From: Deltaproteobacteria bacterium
GTDB lineage: Bacteria > Desulfobacterota > Desulfobacteria > Desulfobacterales > SURF-15
Assembly (NCBI GenBank): GCA_019309565.1
Contig: JAFDFZ010000005.1
Coordinates: forward strand, 1 to 64,000
Length of the DNA stretch: 64,000 bases
Direction: 5' to 3'
Shown piece by piece: positions 43,552-52,028 of the stretch; the first letter of the stretch is position 1; every line of letters starts with the position of its first letter. The notes below the pieces were generated by a model, which worked only from the letters and a program-made list of their open reading frames with translations, searched no databases and was not told the DNA's origin. The position numbers and the translations under genes were made by a program.

Positions 43552-45480
43552 ATGAGTGCAGAACGCAATATTTACCTGAAAATGAAAACCTTGAAGGAAG
43601 CACGAGAGATTTTGTTCCAACAGTTTGCTGTTTCCGGAATCCTTTCAGAGGAATCGATTCCTGTACCCGAATCCATCGGCCGTGTGCTTTCTCAACCGGT
43701 TTTTGCAAAGCTTTGCTCTCCAAATTTTCATTCGGCCGCCATGGATGGTATAGCAGTCAGGGCCGAGGTAACCTTCGGAGCCAGCGATGCAAAACCCAAG
43801 AAACTTAAGATCGGCAAAGACGCCTTTTTTCTGAACACTGGCAATGTTTTGCCTGAAAATACCGATGCCGTGATTATGATCGAACATGTTCATAAACTGG
43901 ATGAAAACCATGTGCAAATAGAGGCGCCCGCCTTTCCCTGGCAATATGTTCGGAAGATGGGGGAAGATATCGTTGCCACAGAGCTTTTGTTTCCCCAAAA
44001 TCACGTAATAACCCCTTACTGTGTAGGAGCGCTTCTTTCCGGTGGTATATTTACCGTATCGGTACGTAAAAAACCCCTGGTCCATATTATCCCAACTGGT
44101 TGCGAGCTTGTAAACTGGCGGCAAATCGATATTACGAATTTAAAACCGGGGCAGATTCTTGAAACCAATTCTTATGTGCTGGGCGGACTGGTGGATGCGG
44201 CAGGAGGAACTTATATTCGAAACGAGATTCTGCCGGATGATGTGGAAACGCTTAAGCGGGCAGTGTATGATGCGGTGCAAAGCGATGCTAATATCATTTT
44301 AACCGTGGGTGGATCATCGGCAGGCTCCGAGGACTATACAAGAAAGGTCATTGAAGAGCTTGGTGAGATCCTCGTCCATGGAGTTACCATAATGCCCGGC
44401 AAGCCCGTTATTATTGGGAAAATTAACCATAAGCCCGTATTTGGAATGCCGGGTTATCCGGTTTCAAACATTGTGGCCTTCGAACAGTTTGTTCAACCGA
44501 TCATCTGTCGAATGCTCGGACAGCCTGAAATAAAAAGACCTACCATTCAGGTTGAACCTACCCGAAAAATTCCGTCAAAACTTGGGGTGGAGGAATTTTT
44601 GCGGGTAAAGCTGGGCCAGGTAAAAAACCGGGTAGTGGCGACTCCACTTCCAAGGGGAGCCGGATCTATTACCAGCATAACAGAAGCAGATGGTATCATT
44701 CGCATTCCCAATCACATCGAGGGGCTGAGGGAGCATGAACCCGTGGCTGCAGAACTGCTACGGCCGCTGGATTCGATTCAAAACACCATAGTTATCGTTG
44801 GAAGCCACGACAACACCCTTGATATTCTGGCAGACGAACTGCGTGCAAAAAAGAGTGATATGAGTCTCTCATCCAGTCATGTGGGAAGCATCGGTGGATT
44901 GATGGCCATAAGAAGGGGGGGCTGCCATCTGGCAGGCTCTCACCTGCTTGATACCAAGGATGGTTCCTACAATATCTCCTATATACGAAAATACATCCCC
45001 AACATCCCCGTAAAGTTAGTAAACCTTGTCATGAGGCAACAGGGGCTGATCATTCCTCCCGGCAACCCAAAGAAAATAAAGGGAATTGAAGATTTGAAGC
45101 GCACCGATATCCGCTTTATCAATCGCCAGACGGGATCGGGCACACGAATATTACTGGATTACAAACTTGAACAACTTCAGATCGACCCGGCAAGCATCAT
45201 TGGATATGATTCCGAAGAGTTCACCCATATGTCCGTTGCTGTGGCGGTGCTCGGTGGAAGGGCAGATGTGGGACTGGGAATTTATGCAGCAGCCAAGGCG
45301 CTGGGACTCGATTTTATCCCTGTTGTCACCGAACAGTATGATCTTGTTATACCGCAAGAGCATTTTGAGTCGAAGAATATTCAAATTCTTCTTGAGACCA
45401 TATGTTCGCGGGAATTCAAAACCCGGGTCGATGCCCTGGGAGGATACAGCACCGAAAAGACGGGCACCATAATTCTGTAA
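43552..45480 (+). CDS. MoeA fused to a C-terminal periplasmic-binding-protein-like domain
   Basis: A 642-residue fusion. The first about 400 residues are MoeA-like: HSAAMDGIAVRAEVTFGASD (about 62-81), NTDAVIMIEHVH, GGSSAGSEDYTRK (about 256-268) and HGVTIMPGKPVIIGK (about 280-294). The C-terminal 230 residues resemble a substrate-binding (LysR/PBP type II) domain: GSHDNTLDILADELRAKKSD (about 417-436), RFINRQTGSGTRILLDYKLE (about 521-540). This architecture is known in anaerobes and probably senses or delivers a ligand for the cofactor; the ligand is not shown. Archease follows after 19 nt. Confidence 0.88.
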   Translation: MSAERNIYLKMKTLKEAREILFQQFAVSGILSEESIPVPESIGRVLSQPVFAKLCSPNFHSAAMDGIAVRAEVTFGASDAKPKKLKIGKDAFFLNTGNVLPENTDAVIMIEHVHKLDENHVQIEAPAFPWQYVRKMGEDIVATELLFPQNHVITPYCVGALLSGGIFTVSVRKKPLVHIIPTGCELVNWRQIDITNLKPGQILETNSYVLGGLVDAAGGTYIRNEILPDDVETLKRAVYDAVQSDANIILTVGGSSAGSEDYTRKVIEELGEILVHGVTIMPGKPVIIGKINHKPVFGMPGYPVSNIVAFEQFVQPIICRMLGQPEIKRPTIQVEPTRKIPSKLGVEEFLRVKLGQVKNRVVATPLPRGAGSITSITEADGIIRIPNHIEGLREHEPVAAELLRPLDSIQNTIVIVGSHDNTLDILADELRAKKSDMSLSSSHVGSIGGLMAIRRGGCHLAGSHLLDTKDGSYNISYIRKYIPNIPVKLVNLVMRQQGLIIPPGNPKKIKGIEDLKRTDIRFINRQTGSGTRILLDYKLEQLQIDPASIIGYDSEEFTHMSVAVAVLGGRADVGLGIYAAAKALGLDFIPVVTEQYDLVIPQEHFESKNIQILLETICSREFKTRVDALGGYSTEKTGTIIL

Positions 45481-45499
45481 AAACCGGATTGAAAAACAC

Positions 45500-45913
45500 A
45501 TGAAATACAAACTTATTGATCATACGGCTGATTTCGGCATCCATGTATTCGGATCGGATATCAAGGCGCTTTTTGAAAATGCGGCGCATGCCATGTTCGA
45601 GCTCATGATCGATACAGGTGAACTGAAAAGTTTAACAAAGCGGCAAATCGTTGTACAGGGAGATGATTGGCCCGATCTGATGGTGAATTGGCTGCGCGAA
45701 CTGCTTGCCATCTGGAATATTGACCAGCTTGTAGTGAAAGATACTGAAATTTTGTCCACCGCAGATTTTAAAATCGATGCCATCGTGAAAGCGGATCCAT
45801 TCGATCCAACAAAACATGAGATTAAAATGGAGATAAAGGCGGTCACCTATCATCAAATTGATGTACACAGGGGCTCGACAGGATGGGAATCGAAAATTAT
45901 ATTTGATGTATAG
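45500..45913 (+). CDS. archease
   Basis: A 137-residue protein with the archease signature: HTADFGIHVFGSDIKALFEN (about 7-26), AAHAMFELM, LMVNWLRELLAIW and the C-terminal AVTYHQIDVHRG (about 114-125) with metal-binding acidic and histidine residues. Archease activates the RtcB ligase, which lies 178 nt downstream, so the pair forms an RNA-repair module. It starts 19 nt after the MoeA fusion gene. Confidence 0.93.
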   Translation: MKYKLIDHTADFGIHVFGSDIKALFENAAHAMFELMIDTGELKSLTKRQIVVQGDDWPDLMVNWLRELLAIWNIDQLVVKDTEILSTADFKIDAIVKADPFDPTKHEIKMEIKAVTYHQIDVHRGSTGWESKIIFDV

Positions 45914-46091
45914 TCACAAGCCTGCATGTCGTTAAGAGATAAAACATGAACTACTGACTTAAGCAGGCTGTCCGCCGCGGCTATGTTTACAATGGCCGCT
46001 GTGTGAGGTGGCGTTTAACTGCTGTTGCTTTGGGCCAAATAACGCTTCTGGCCTTTGTTAATAACTTTAAAACCCAATGGAATTTTAAAAA

Positions 46092-47531
46092 ATGATCGGA
46101 CAATTAAAAAAAATAGACGAATATTGCTGGGAGCTGCCGAAAACAGGGCCCATGCGGGTGCCCGGCCGGGTTTATTGTAAGGATGACATGCTTAAAACCG
46201 CCGACCAGGGAGAACCTTTAAAACAGGTGGCCAACGTTGCCACGTTGCCTGGTATTGTCAGGGTTTCCCTTGCAATGCCTGATATTCACTGGGGATACGG
46301 CTTTCCAATCGGTGGAGTGGCTGCTTTTAACTGGGAATCGGGGATCGTATCTCCCGGAGGGGTAGGCTACGACATCAACTGCGGGGTGCGCCTTGCCACC
46401 ACGTCATTGACCGAGAAGGAAGTGAGAGAAAAACTCGCAGATCTCATCAACGTACTCTATCAAGACATTCCCTCTGGTGTGGGATCGACCGGTTTTATCA
46501 AGCTTTCCAGCCAGGAAGAAAAAAAAGTGCTCACCCAGGGAAGCCTCTGGGCCTTGAGACAGGGGTTTGGTGAAGATGCCGATATTGAACACACCGAGGA
46601 CCGTGGCTGTTTATCTGGCGCAGATCCCGAAATTATAAGTCAAAGGGCAATGGAAAGGGGCCAAAAACAGCTTGGTACGCTGGGTTCCGGGAATCATTTT
46701 CTTGAAGTCGCGGTTGTGGAAAAAATTTACGACCCCACGACCGCGGATGTATTCGGACTGTTTGAAGGCCAAGTCACCGTGATGCTTCATACAGGTTCAA
46801 GAGGATTCGGCTATCAGGTGTGTGATGACTTTTTGGCCTTTATGACCAAGCATATGAAAAATATGGGCATTGAACTGCCGGATCGTCAGCTTGCCTGTGC
46901 CTGGATACAATCCGAAGAGGGTCGCCGCTATTTAAGTGCAATGGCCTGTGCGGCAAATTATGCCTGGGCCAACCGTCAAATCCTGCTTCACAGGGCAAGA
47001 GAGATTTTTCAAAAAGTGTTTCAAATCCCACCGCGCGATCTTCAGATGAACCTGCTGTACGATGTTTGTCATAACATAGCAAAAAAAGAGGTTCACCTTA
47101 TCGACGGCAAGGAGATGACCGTATGTGTCCATCGAAAGGGTGCCACCCGGGCATTCCCCCCCGGTCATCCCGGGTTGAATGAAAAATACCGCACCGTCGG
47201 CCAGCCCATTCTCATACCGGGCGATATGGGAACCTCCTCCTATGTGCTGGTGGGCACCGACAAAGCAATGAAGGAAACGTTCGGATCCACCTGCCATGGT
47301 GCCGGTCGGGTGTTGAGCCGAAAGGCAGCAAAAAAGAAAAGCAAGGGAAGAGCCATTCATCGTGAACTGGAAGATCGTGGAATTGTGGTGAAATGGACCG
47401 GTCGATCGACTCTGGCAGAGGAAATGCCCGATGCTTACAAGGACGTCAACGAGGTGGTCGATGTGGTTCACGGTGCTGGAATATCCCGCAAGGTGGCCAA
47501 GCTGCGGCCGATTGGAGTGGTGAAAGGATAA
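46092..47531 (+). CDS. rtcB: RNA-splicing ligase RtcB
   Basis: A 479-residue GTP- and Mn-dependent ligase that joins 2',3'-cyclic phosphate or 3'-phosphate ends to 5'-OH ends. Conserved pieces: MPDIHWGYGFPIGGVAAF (about 60-77), DINCGVRL (about 95-102), GSGNHFLEV (about 198-206), HTGSRGFGYQVCDDF (about 234-248), and the guanylylated-histidine motif CHGAGRVLSR (about 401-410). Length and motifs are normal. The archease gene upstream is its usual partner. Function in bacteria is RNA repair after cleavage, for example by toxins. Confidence 0.96.
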   Translation: MIGQLKKIDEYCWELPKTGPMRVPGRVYCKDDMLKTADQGEPLKQVANVATLPGIVRVSLAMPDIHWGYGFPIGGVAAFNWESGIVSPGGVGYDINCGVRLATTSLTEKEVREKLADLINVLYQDIPSGVGSTGFIKLSSQEEKKVLTQGSLWALRQGFGEDADIEHTEDRGCLSGADPEIISQRAMERGQKQLGTLGSGNHFLEVAVVEKIYDPTTADVFGLFEGQVTVMLHTGSRGFGYQVCDDFLAFMTKHMKNMGIELPDRQLACAWIQSEEGRRYLSAMACAANYAWANRQILLHRAREIFQKVFQIPPRDLQMNLLYDVCHNIAKKEVHLIDGKEMTVCVHRKGATRAFPPGHPGLNEKYRTVGQPILIPGDMGTSSYVLVGTDKAMKETFGSTCHGAGRVLSRKAAKKKSKGRAIHRELEDRGIVVKWTGRSTLAEEMPDAYKDVNEVVDVVHGAGISRKVAKLRPIGVVKG

Positions 47532-47616
47532 TCTTGACACATGAAATGCAAGATATGAAATCGAAGCGCTTTGGCCGGCTGAAAAACCACGACTCAACCA
47601 ACAGGGTGTTCGGCTT

Positions 47617-48450
47617 ATGAACCCGTTACAGGCGATCGCTCTGGGAGTTCTCCAGGGATTGACCGAGTTTCTACCGGTAAGCAGCTCCGGTCATCTCGTC
47701 TTGCTTCAACACCTTTTCGGCATCAAAGAACCCGAGCTTCTGTTTGATATCAGCCTGCACCTGGGAACCCTGATCGCTGTTTGTGTCATTTTTTTCAAAG
47801 AAATCCGCTCCCTGCTCCTCACCCTGCTTCATCTGCCAGCCGTGGTTCAATCTTCTGACCGCCTTGTGAGCGTCTACAAAGACAATGAAGATGTCCGCAT
47901 GATTGCATTTATCGGGCTGGGAAGCACCCCCACTGCAATCATCGGAATTCTCTTACACAAAAAAGCGAATCAACTGTTCGTAAATATATGGATGGTTGGT
48001 GTCATGCTGGTGATAACCGGCATCTTTTTGTGGACCACACGGTTTGCTTTGCCCGAAGGTAGAACTCCCCGACGGATGAATGCAGGGCATGCTTTAACCA
48101 TCGGCCTTGTCCAGGGAATGGCAATCTTGCCGGGTGTCTCTAGATCCGGCTCGACCATATCCGTAGCGCTATTGTTGGGAATCAAGCGTGAAAATTCCGC
48201 AAGATATTCGTTTTTATTATCAATTCCAGCAATTGTCGGTGCCTTGATCATGGAGCTGAATTCAGATAGAATGCATTCATCGGTATCGATAGAGGCGCTT
48301 CTTTCAGGAACCGCAGCAGCGGCAATCGTGGGATTCATGGCATTGAAAATCCTGCTGCGTGTCATCAAAGGCGGGCATTTATATTTCTTTTCACCTTACT
48401 GCTGGCTGATAGGGTGTGTTGCTATCGTTTCGGCCGCTATACAGGGATGA
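47617..48450 (+). CDS. uppP: undecaprenyl-diphosphatase
   Basis: A 277-residue membrane enzyme that recycles undecaprenyl diphosphate, needed for peptidoglycan and surface glycans. Both active motifs are intact: QGLTEFLPVSSSGHLVLLQ (about 14-32) and LPGVSRSGSTIS (about 171-182). About seven or eight hydrophobic helices are visible. It lies 85 nt after rtcB and close to the phosphohexomutase that follows. Confidence 0.95.
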   Translation: MNPLQAIALGVLQGLTEFLPVSSSGHLVLLQHLFGIKEPELLFDISLHLGTLIAVCVIFFKEIRSLLLTLLHLPAVVQSSDRLVSVYKDNEDVRMIAFIGLGSTPTAIIGILLHKKANQLFVNIWMVGVMLVITGIFLWTTRFALPEGRTPRRMNAGHALTIGLVQGMAILPGVSRSGSTISVALLLGIKRENSARYSFLLSIPAIVGALIMELNSDRMHSSVSIEALLSGTAAAAIVGFMALKILLRVIKGGHLYFFSPYCWLIGCVAIVSAAIQG

Positions 48451-48481
48451 AGATTCATCTAAGCTGAAAGGGAGAAACGGA

Positions 48482-49834
48482 ATGAATCCAGAAATTTTCA
48501 GAGAGTATGATATCAGGGGTATTGCAGGCAAGGACATGACCGAAACCGATGTTTTTGAGATCGGAAAAGCGGTAGGAACATACCTTGTTCAGCGAGGACG
48601 TCGAAAACTTACGGTAGGAAAGGACTGCCGGACAACCTCCGATTCCTATGCTGAAAAAATCACTGAGGGTTTGCTCTCAACAGGCTGTGATGTGGTTCAG
48701 CTGGGAACATGTCCCACACCGGTGTTTTATTTCTCTATAAAGCACCTTGAAAAAGAGGGGGGAGTGATGGTGACCGCCAGCCACAATCCACCTGAATACA
48801 ATGGGTTTAAGCTTTGTATCGGGCTTGACTCCATTCACGGCTCAGGGATACAGGAAATTCGGAAGATCGTAGACAACAAGGCTTACGAACACGGAAGCGG
48901 CTCGCTGTCCTCGGTGGATGTGATTACTCCATACAGGAAATTTATCGAAAGCAATATAAAAATAACCCGCCCCCTCAGGGTTGGCGTTGACGCGGGCAAC
49001 GGTACCGCCGGGGTGGTGGCCGTGCCTATTATGAAAAACCTCAACTGCGAAGTCCATGATATCTACTGTGAGATGGACGGCACTTTTCCCAATCATGAAG
49101 CAGACCCAACGGTACTTGAGAACATGAAAGGTCTGATCGCACTGGTTACGGAAAATGCACTGGATATCGGCATCGGTTACGATGGGGACGGCGATCGTCT
49201 CGGTGTTGTGGACAAATCGGGAAACATCGTGTTTGGAGATAAACTGCTTATTATTTTCTCAAGAGAGATTCTTTCCCGCAAACCGGGCGCTACCTTTATA
49301 TCCGAGGTTAAATGCTCTCAAACCTTGTATGACGATATAGAAAAACACGGCGGCCGTGCGATTATGTGGAAGACAGGGCATTCTCTTATAAAGAAAAAAA
49401 TGAAAGAGGAAAAAGCTGAGCTGGCAGGGGAGATGAGCGGGCATATGTTCTTTGCAGACCGGTACTTTGGATACGATGATGCCATCTATGCGTCTTGCAG
49501 GCTCCTTGAAATTTTATCTGATACCGGAAAAGATGTTTCAGAGCTTTTATCGGATGTGCCCAAAACATATACGACCCCGGAAATCCGGATCGAGTGTCCG
49601 GACCACATCAAATTTGAAGTGGTAAGGCGGGTGACCGAGCACTTTCGTAAACGTAACAAGATTATCGATATCGATGGGGTTCGCGTTCTGTTCGATGATG
49701 GCTGGGGATTGGTTCGGGCCTCCAATACACAGCCGGTGTTGGTGCTTAGATTCGAAGCACGCTCGGAACAGCGGCTTAAGGAAATAAAAGATCATGTGGG
49801 ATCCGTTCTGGCCGAGATTAAAAAAGACGTATAA
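48482..49834 (+). CDS. phosphomannomutase/phosphoglucomutase
   Basis: A 450-residue alpha-D-phosphohexomutase. The phosphoserine loop TASHNPPEYNGFK (about 98-110), the metal-binding DGDGDRLG (about 237-244), the sugar-binding GEMSGHMFF (about 318-326) and the phosphate-binding RASNTQPVLVLRFEA (about 411-425) are intact. It interconverts hexose-1- and hexose-6-phosphates for glycan precursors. ATG 48482 follows AAAGGGAGAAACGGA. It could serve mannose or glucose sugars; the exact substrate is not resolved. Confidence 0.93.
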   Translation: MNPEIFREYDIRGIAGKDMTETDVFEIGKAVGTYLVQRGRRKLTVGKDCRTTSDSYAEKITEGLLSTGCDVVQLGTCPTPVFYFSIKHLEKEGGVMVTASHNPPEYNGFKLCIGLDSIHGSGIQEIRKIVDNKAYEHGSGSLSSVDVITPYRKFIESNIKITRPLRVGVDAGNGTAGVVAVPIMKNLNCEVHDIYCEMDGTFPNHEADPTVLENMKGLIALVTENALDIGIGYDGDGDRLGVVDKSGNIVFGDKLLIIFSREILSRKPGATFISEVKCSQTLYDDIEKHGGRAIMWKTGHSLIKKKMKEEKAELAGEMSGHMFFADRYFGYDDAIYASCRLLEILSDTGKDVSELLSDVPKTYTTPEIRIECPDHIKFEVVRRVTEHFRKRNKIIDIDGVRVLFDDGWGLVRASNTQPVLVLRFEARSEQRLKEIKDHVGSVLAEIKKDV

Positions 49835-49871
49835 AATCAGATTGTTAAAAATTCATACGGCGGCAGCAGGA

Positions 49872-50060
49872 TTAAGCCTCAACAGAAGAGGCGCTCTGTT
49901 TTTGAAGAAGTCTGTTCCACAGACCGTCGTCTGAGTTGTACCAATTGGCGGATTTTTCATGGGTGTCTATTAAGCAAACGATATGGTCGGGTTTCCGGTT
50001 GAGCTCGAAATGAAATGAAACTTCTTCGTAACCATTAACACACTCATCTAAATATAACAT
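49872..50060 (-). CDS. unknown small protein
   Basis: About 62 residues from ATG 50060, with GGGAG nine nt upstream; a TTG-started frame at 50102 is less likely. It contains EVSFHFELNRKPDHIVCLID and a tryptophan-rich end (NWYNSDDGLWNRLLQKQ). There is no homology that I recognise. It stands alone between the hexomutase and the repeat-rich region. Confidence 0.45.
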   Translation of the reverse strand: MLYLDECVNGYEEVSFHFELNRKPDHIVCLIDTHEKSANWYNSDDGLWNRLLQKQSASSVEA

Positions 50061-50232
50061 ACGGCTTAACTCCCCCTCCAAGCTTCTTAGATAATGATAC
50101 AAGCAAGAAAAACGAACAACCTGAAGCGAAGAATTTAAAGAATATCCAGGCTCCTCGTTTAGTTATATATCGGCACTCATTGAAAATACCTTAGCGGCAA
50201 GTACTAAAATCAGCTGTTACCTGAATCTTGCA

Positions 50233-50353
50233 TGAAAATTAATGAGAACTTAGGATACCCCCCAAATTGAAAGAGTTTGCTTAAATTTGAGCTGTAATTC
50301 CAAGTATCTAAAAAGTAAAAAGGAAGGTAGTCGATTTTATCTCATTAATTTTC
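50233..50353. repeat. 13-bp perfect inverted repeat (GAAAATTAATGAG / CTCATTAATTTTC)
   Basis: The left arm is 50233-50245 and the right arm 50341-50353, separated by 95 nt. It directly flanks the structured region at 50365-50512, whose left arm begins 12 nt later. The interval has no gene. Confidence 0.7.
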
Positions 50354-50364
50354 ACCTTTCAGGC

Positions 50365-50512
50365 GAGCCGGAGGCTTCCATCTGCTGTGTTATTAAGGGC
50401 TCGCAATAGGTACACTATGGCTTCGCCCTTAAGTGCCCCCGCTTGAGGCGGGATCACACATCTGATTTTTTCAGACTAAAGTGTACGACTTGCAGATGAA
50501 ACCCTCCGACTC
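50365..50512. repeat. structured inverted-repeat element (about 148 bp), ncRNA or MITE-like candidate
   Basis: Outer arms of 21 nt (50365-50385 and 50492-50512, starting GAGCCGGAGG and ending CCCTCCGACTC) match at 18 of 21 positions as an inverted repeat. Three hairpins nest inside: TTAAGGGC/GCCCTTAA (50393-50400 and 50425-50432), CCCGC-TTGAG-GCGGG (50438-50452) and TCTGA-TTTTT-TCAGA (50461-50475). The arrangement could be a folded RNA, a terminator group or a non-autonomous mobile element. No coding frame is credible. Confidence 0.6.
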
Positions 50513-50609
50513 GTGCAAAATCCAGGTGTTAACTTAGGGGGGAACAAAAACCGGAAACCAAATGGAGCAGCTCCGGTCCAACGCATGCATTCATGCACCG
50601 CCTGACAGC

Positions 50610-51176
50610 TCAGCAACCTCTTTGCGGATCATGATCGATGATCCACTGAACAGCATCAAGAAGATCATCGGCCACGTGATCAACAAGGCTTTTCTCAGCA
50701 AGCATCTTCTCTGGGCTTCTTCCATTTCCGGTTCTAACCAAAACAGCAAAGCCACAGCCTGCATTCCGGGCGCACTGCATATCTTTAACACTGTCACCTA
50801 CAAGATAAGCATTTGAAAGTTTGATATCATAACGGCTTTGTGCCTCAAAAATCAGACCCGGCTTGGGTTTTCTGCAATTGCATTCTTCTTCCGGTAGATG
50901 GGGACAGAAAAAAATATCTTCGATTCGCCCCCCGCAACTTACCACGGCATGCAGCATTTTCACATGTATGTGTTCCAGCTCGGCCAGTGACATAAGCTTC
51001 CGATGAACCGCCGACTGATTGGTAATAAGGAAAGTTGTAAATCCATGTACCGTAAGACGCCGCAGTGCTTCCAGACTGCCGGGGATGAAATGAAACTCCG
51101 CCCAGCTTTTTATATAATCCGCAGAGTCCTCATTTATGACGCCGTCCCGATCTAAAAACACAACTTTTGTTAACAT
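50610..51176 (-). CDS. gmhB: D-glycero-beta-D-manno-heptose-1,7-bisphosphate 7-phosphatase (GmhB-like HAD)
   Basis: A 188-residue HAD phosphatase from ATG 51176 (the longer frame opens with TTG at 51197). The catalytic DRDGVINED (about 8-16), motif II LITNQSAV (about 50-57), the zinc-binding CPHLPEEECNCRKP (about 93-106, HAD-IIIA type) and the acidic VGDSVKDMQCA (about 129-139) are intact. It should make ADP-heptose precursors for LPS core, fitting a Gram-negative envelope. RlpA is encoded immediately upstream on the same strand. Confidence 0.9.
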   Translation of the reverse strand: MLTKVVFLDRDGVINEDSADYIKSWAEFHFIPGSLEALRRLTVHGFTTFLITNQSAVHRKLMSLAELEHIHVKMLHAVVSCGGRIEDIFFCPHLPEEECNCRKPKPGLIFEAQSRYDIKLSNAYLVGDSVKDMQCARNAGCGFAVLVRTGNGRSPEKMLAEKSLVDHVADDLLDAVQWIIDHDPQRGC

Positions 51177-51218
51177 TTTCAAATCTTCCGGGAACAATCA
51201 AAAGTTTAAGAAAACAAA

Positions 51219-52010
51219 TCATTGCTCGGCCACTGCGAAAGCATCCGGGAATCCTCTTTGCACAAGGAACGATTCGTGTTCTTCGGCTGTTCTCAGATTC
51301 GAGAACTTACCAACCCGAACCCGGTAAAAAACACCGGCTCCGGAATCAAAGACAGAGATTCGAACATTCTTGAACTTATTTTCAAGCCGACGCTTCAGTT
51401 CCTCTGCATTTTTTCGGTTTTCAAACGAACCCACCTGGATGGTGAAGTTTCCGGAATAAAAATCCGTCGGGATATACGATCTCTTGCTGCCCGAACCGGA
51501 AACCGCTCTGCCCAATGCCACCACTTCAACCGGTGCCGTGCCGGGACCGACGATATCGATTTTCTTGGCCGCTGTATACGACAAATCGATAATTCTTCCC
51601 CGAACAAACGGTCCCCGATCGTTTATTCTCACCTCAACCGTTCTGTTGTTCTTAAGATTACGAACCCGAACGTAAGTGCCCAGGGGCAAGGTCTTATGAG
51701 CACCTGTCATGGCGTACATGTCATATATTTCACCATTGGCGGTTTTTCTTCCGTGAAATTCTTTTCCATACCAGGAGGCGATTCCGCGTTGTTTAAAACC
51801 AGTTGCATCAGGAAGCGGCTGATACCATTTACCAAAAACTTTATATGGCTTCGGGTAGTGTGGAGGAGTTGGGGGGGGAGAAACCACAGAACAGCTTGCA
51901 GAAACAATCACCATTGAGCAGCCAAGAGCCAGGAACCGGGGCAGCTTCGGAATGCTGTAAATTAGAACCGTCAGATTTTTTCGAAAATGATGCCTTAGTT
52001 TCAAGTCCAT
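51219..52010 (-). CDS. rlpA: RlpA family septal-ring lipoprotein with SPOR domain
   Basis: A 263-residue exported protein. The hydrophobic signal ends in a lipobox-like VSASCS (about 36-41), so it is probably an outer-membrane lipoprotein. The double-psi beta-barrel follows (RGIASWYGKEFHGRKTANGE, about 75-94, then VRINDRGPFVRGRIIDLSYT, about 128-147), and a C-terminal SPOR domain (FTIQVGSFENRKNAEELKRR, about 187-206) binds denuded septal peptidoglycan. RlpA proteins are lytic transglycosylases or septal factors. Confidence 0.92.
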   Translation of the reverse strand: MDLKLRHHFRKNLTVLIYSIPKLPRFLALGCSMVIVSASCSVVSPPPTPPHYPKPYKVFGKWYQPLPDATGFKQRGIASWYGKEFHGRKTANGEIYDMYAMTGAHKTLPLGTYVRVRNLKNNRTVEVRINDRGPFVRGRIIDLSYTAAKKIDIVGPGTAPVEVVALGRAVSGSGSKRSYIPTDFYSGNFTIQVGSFENRKNAEELKRRLENKFKNVRISVFDSGAGVFYRVRVGKFSNLRTAEEHESFLVQRGFPDAFAVAEQ

Positions 52011-52028
52011 TCAAGAATGTATCTGTAA

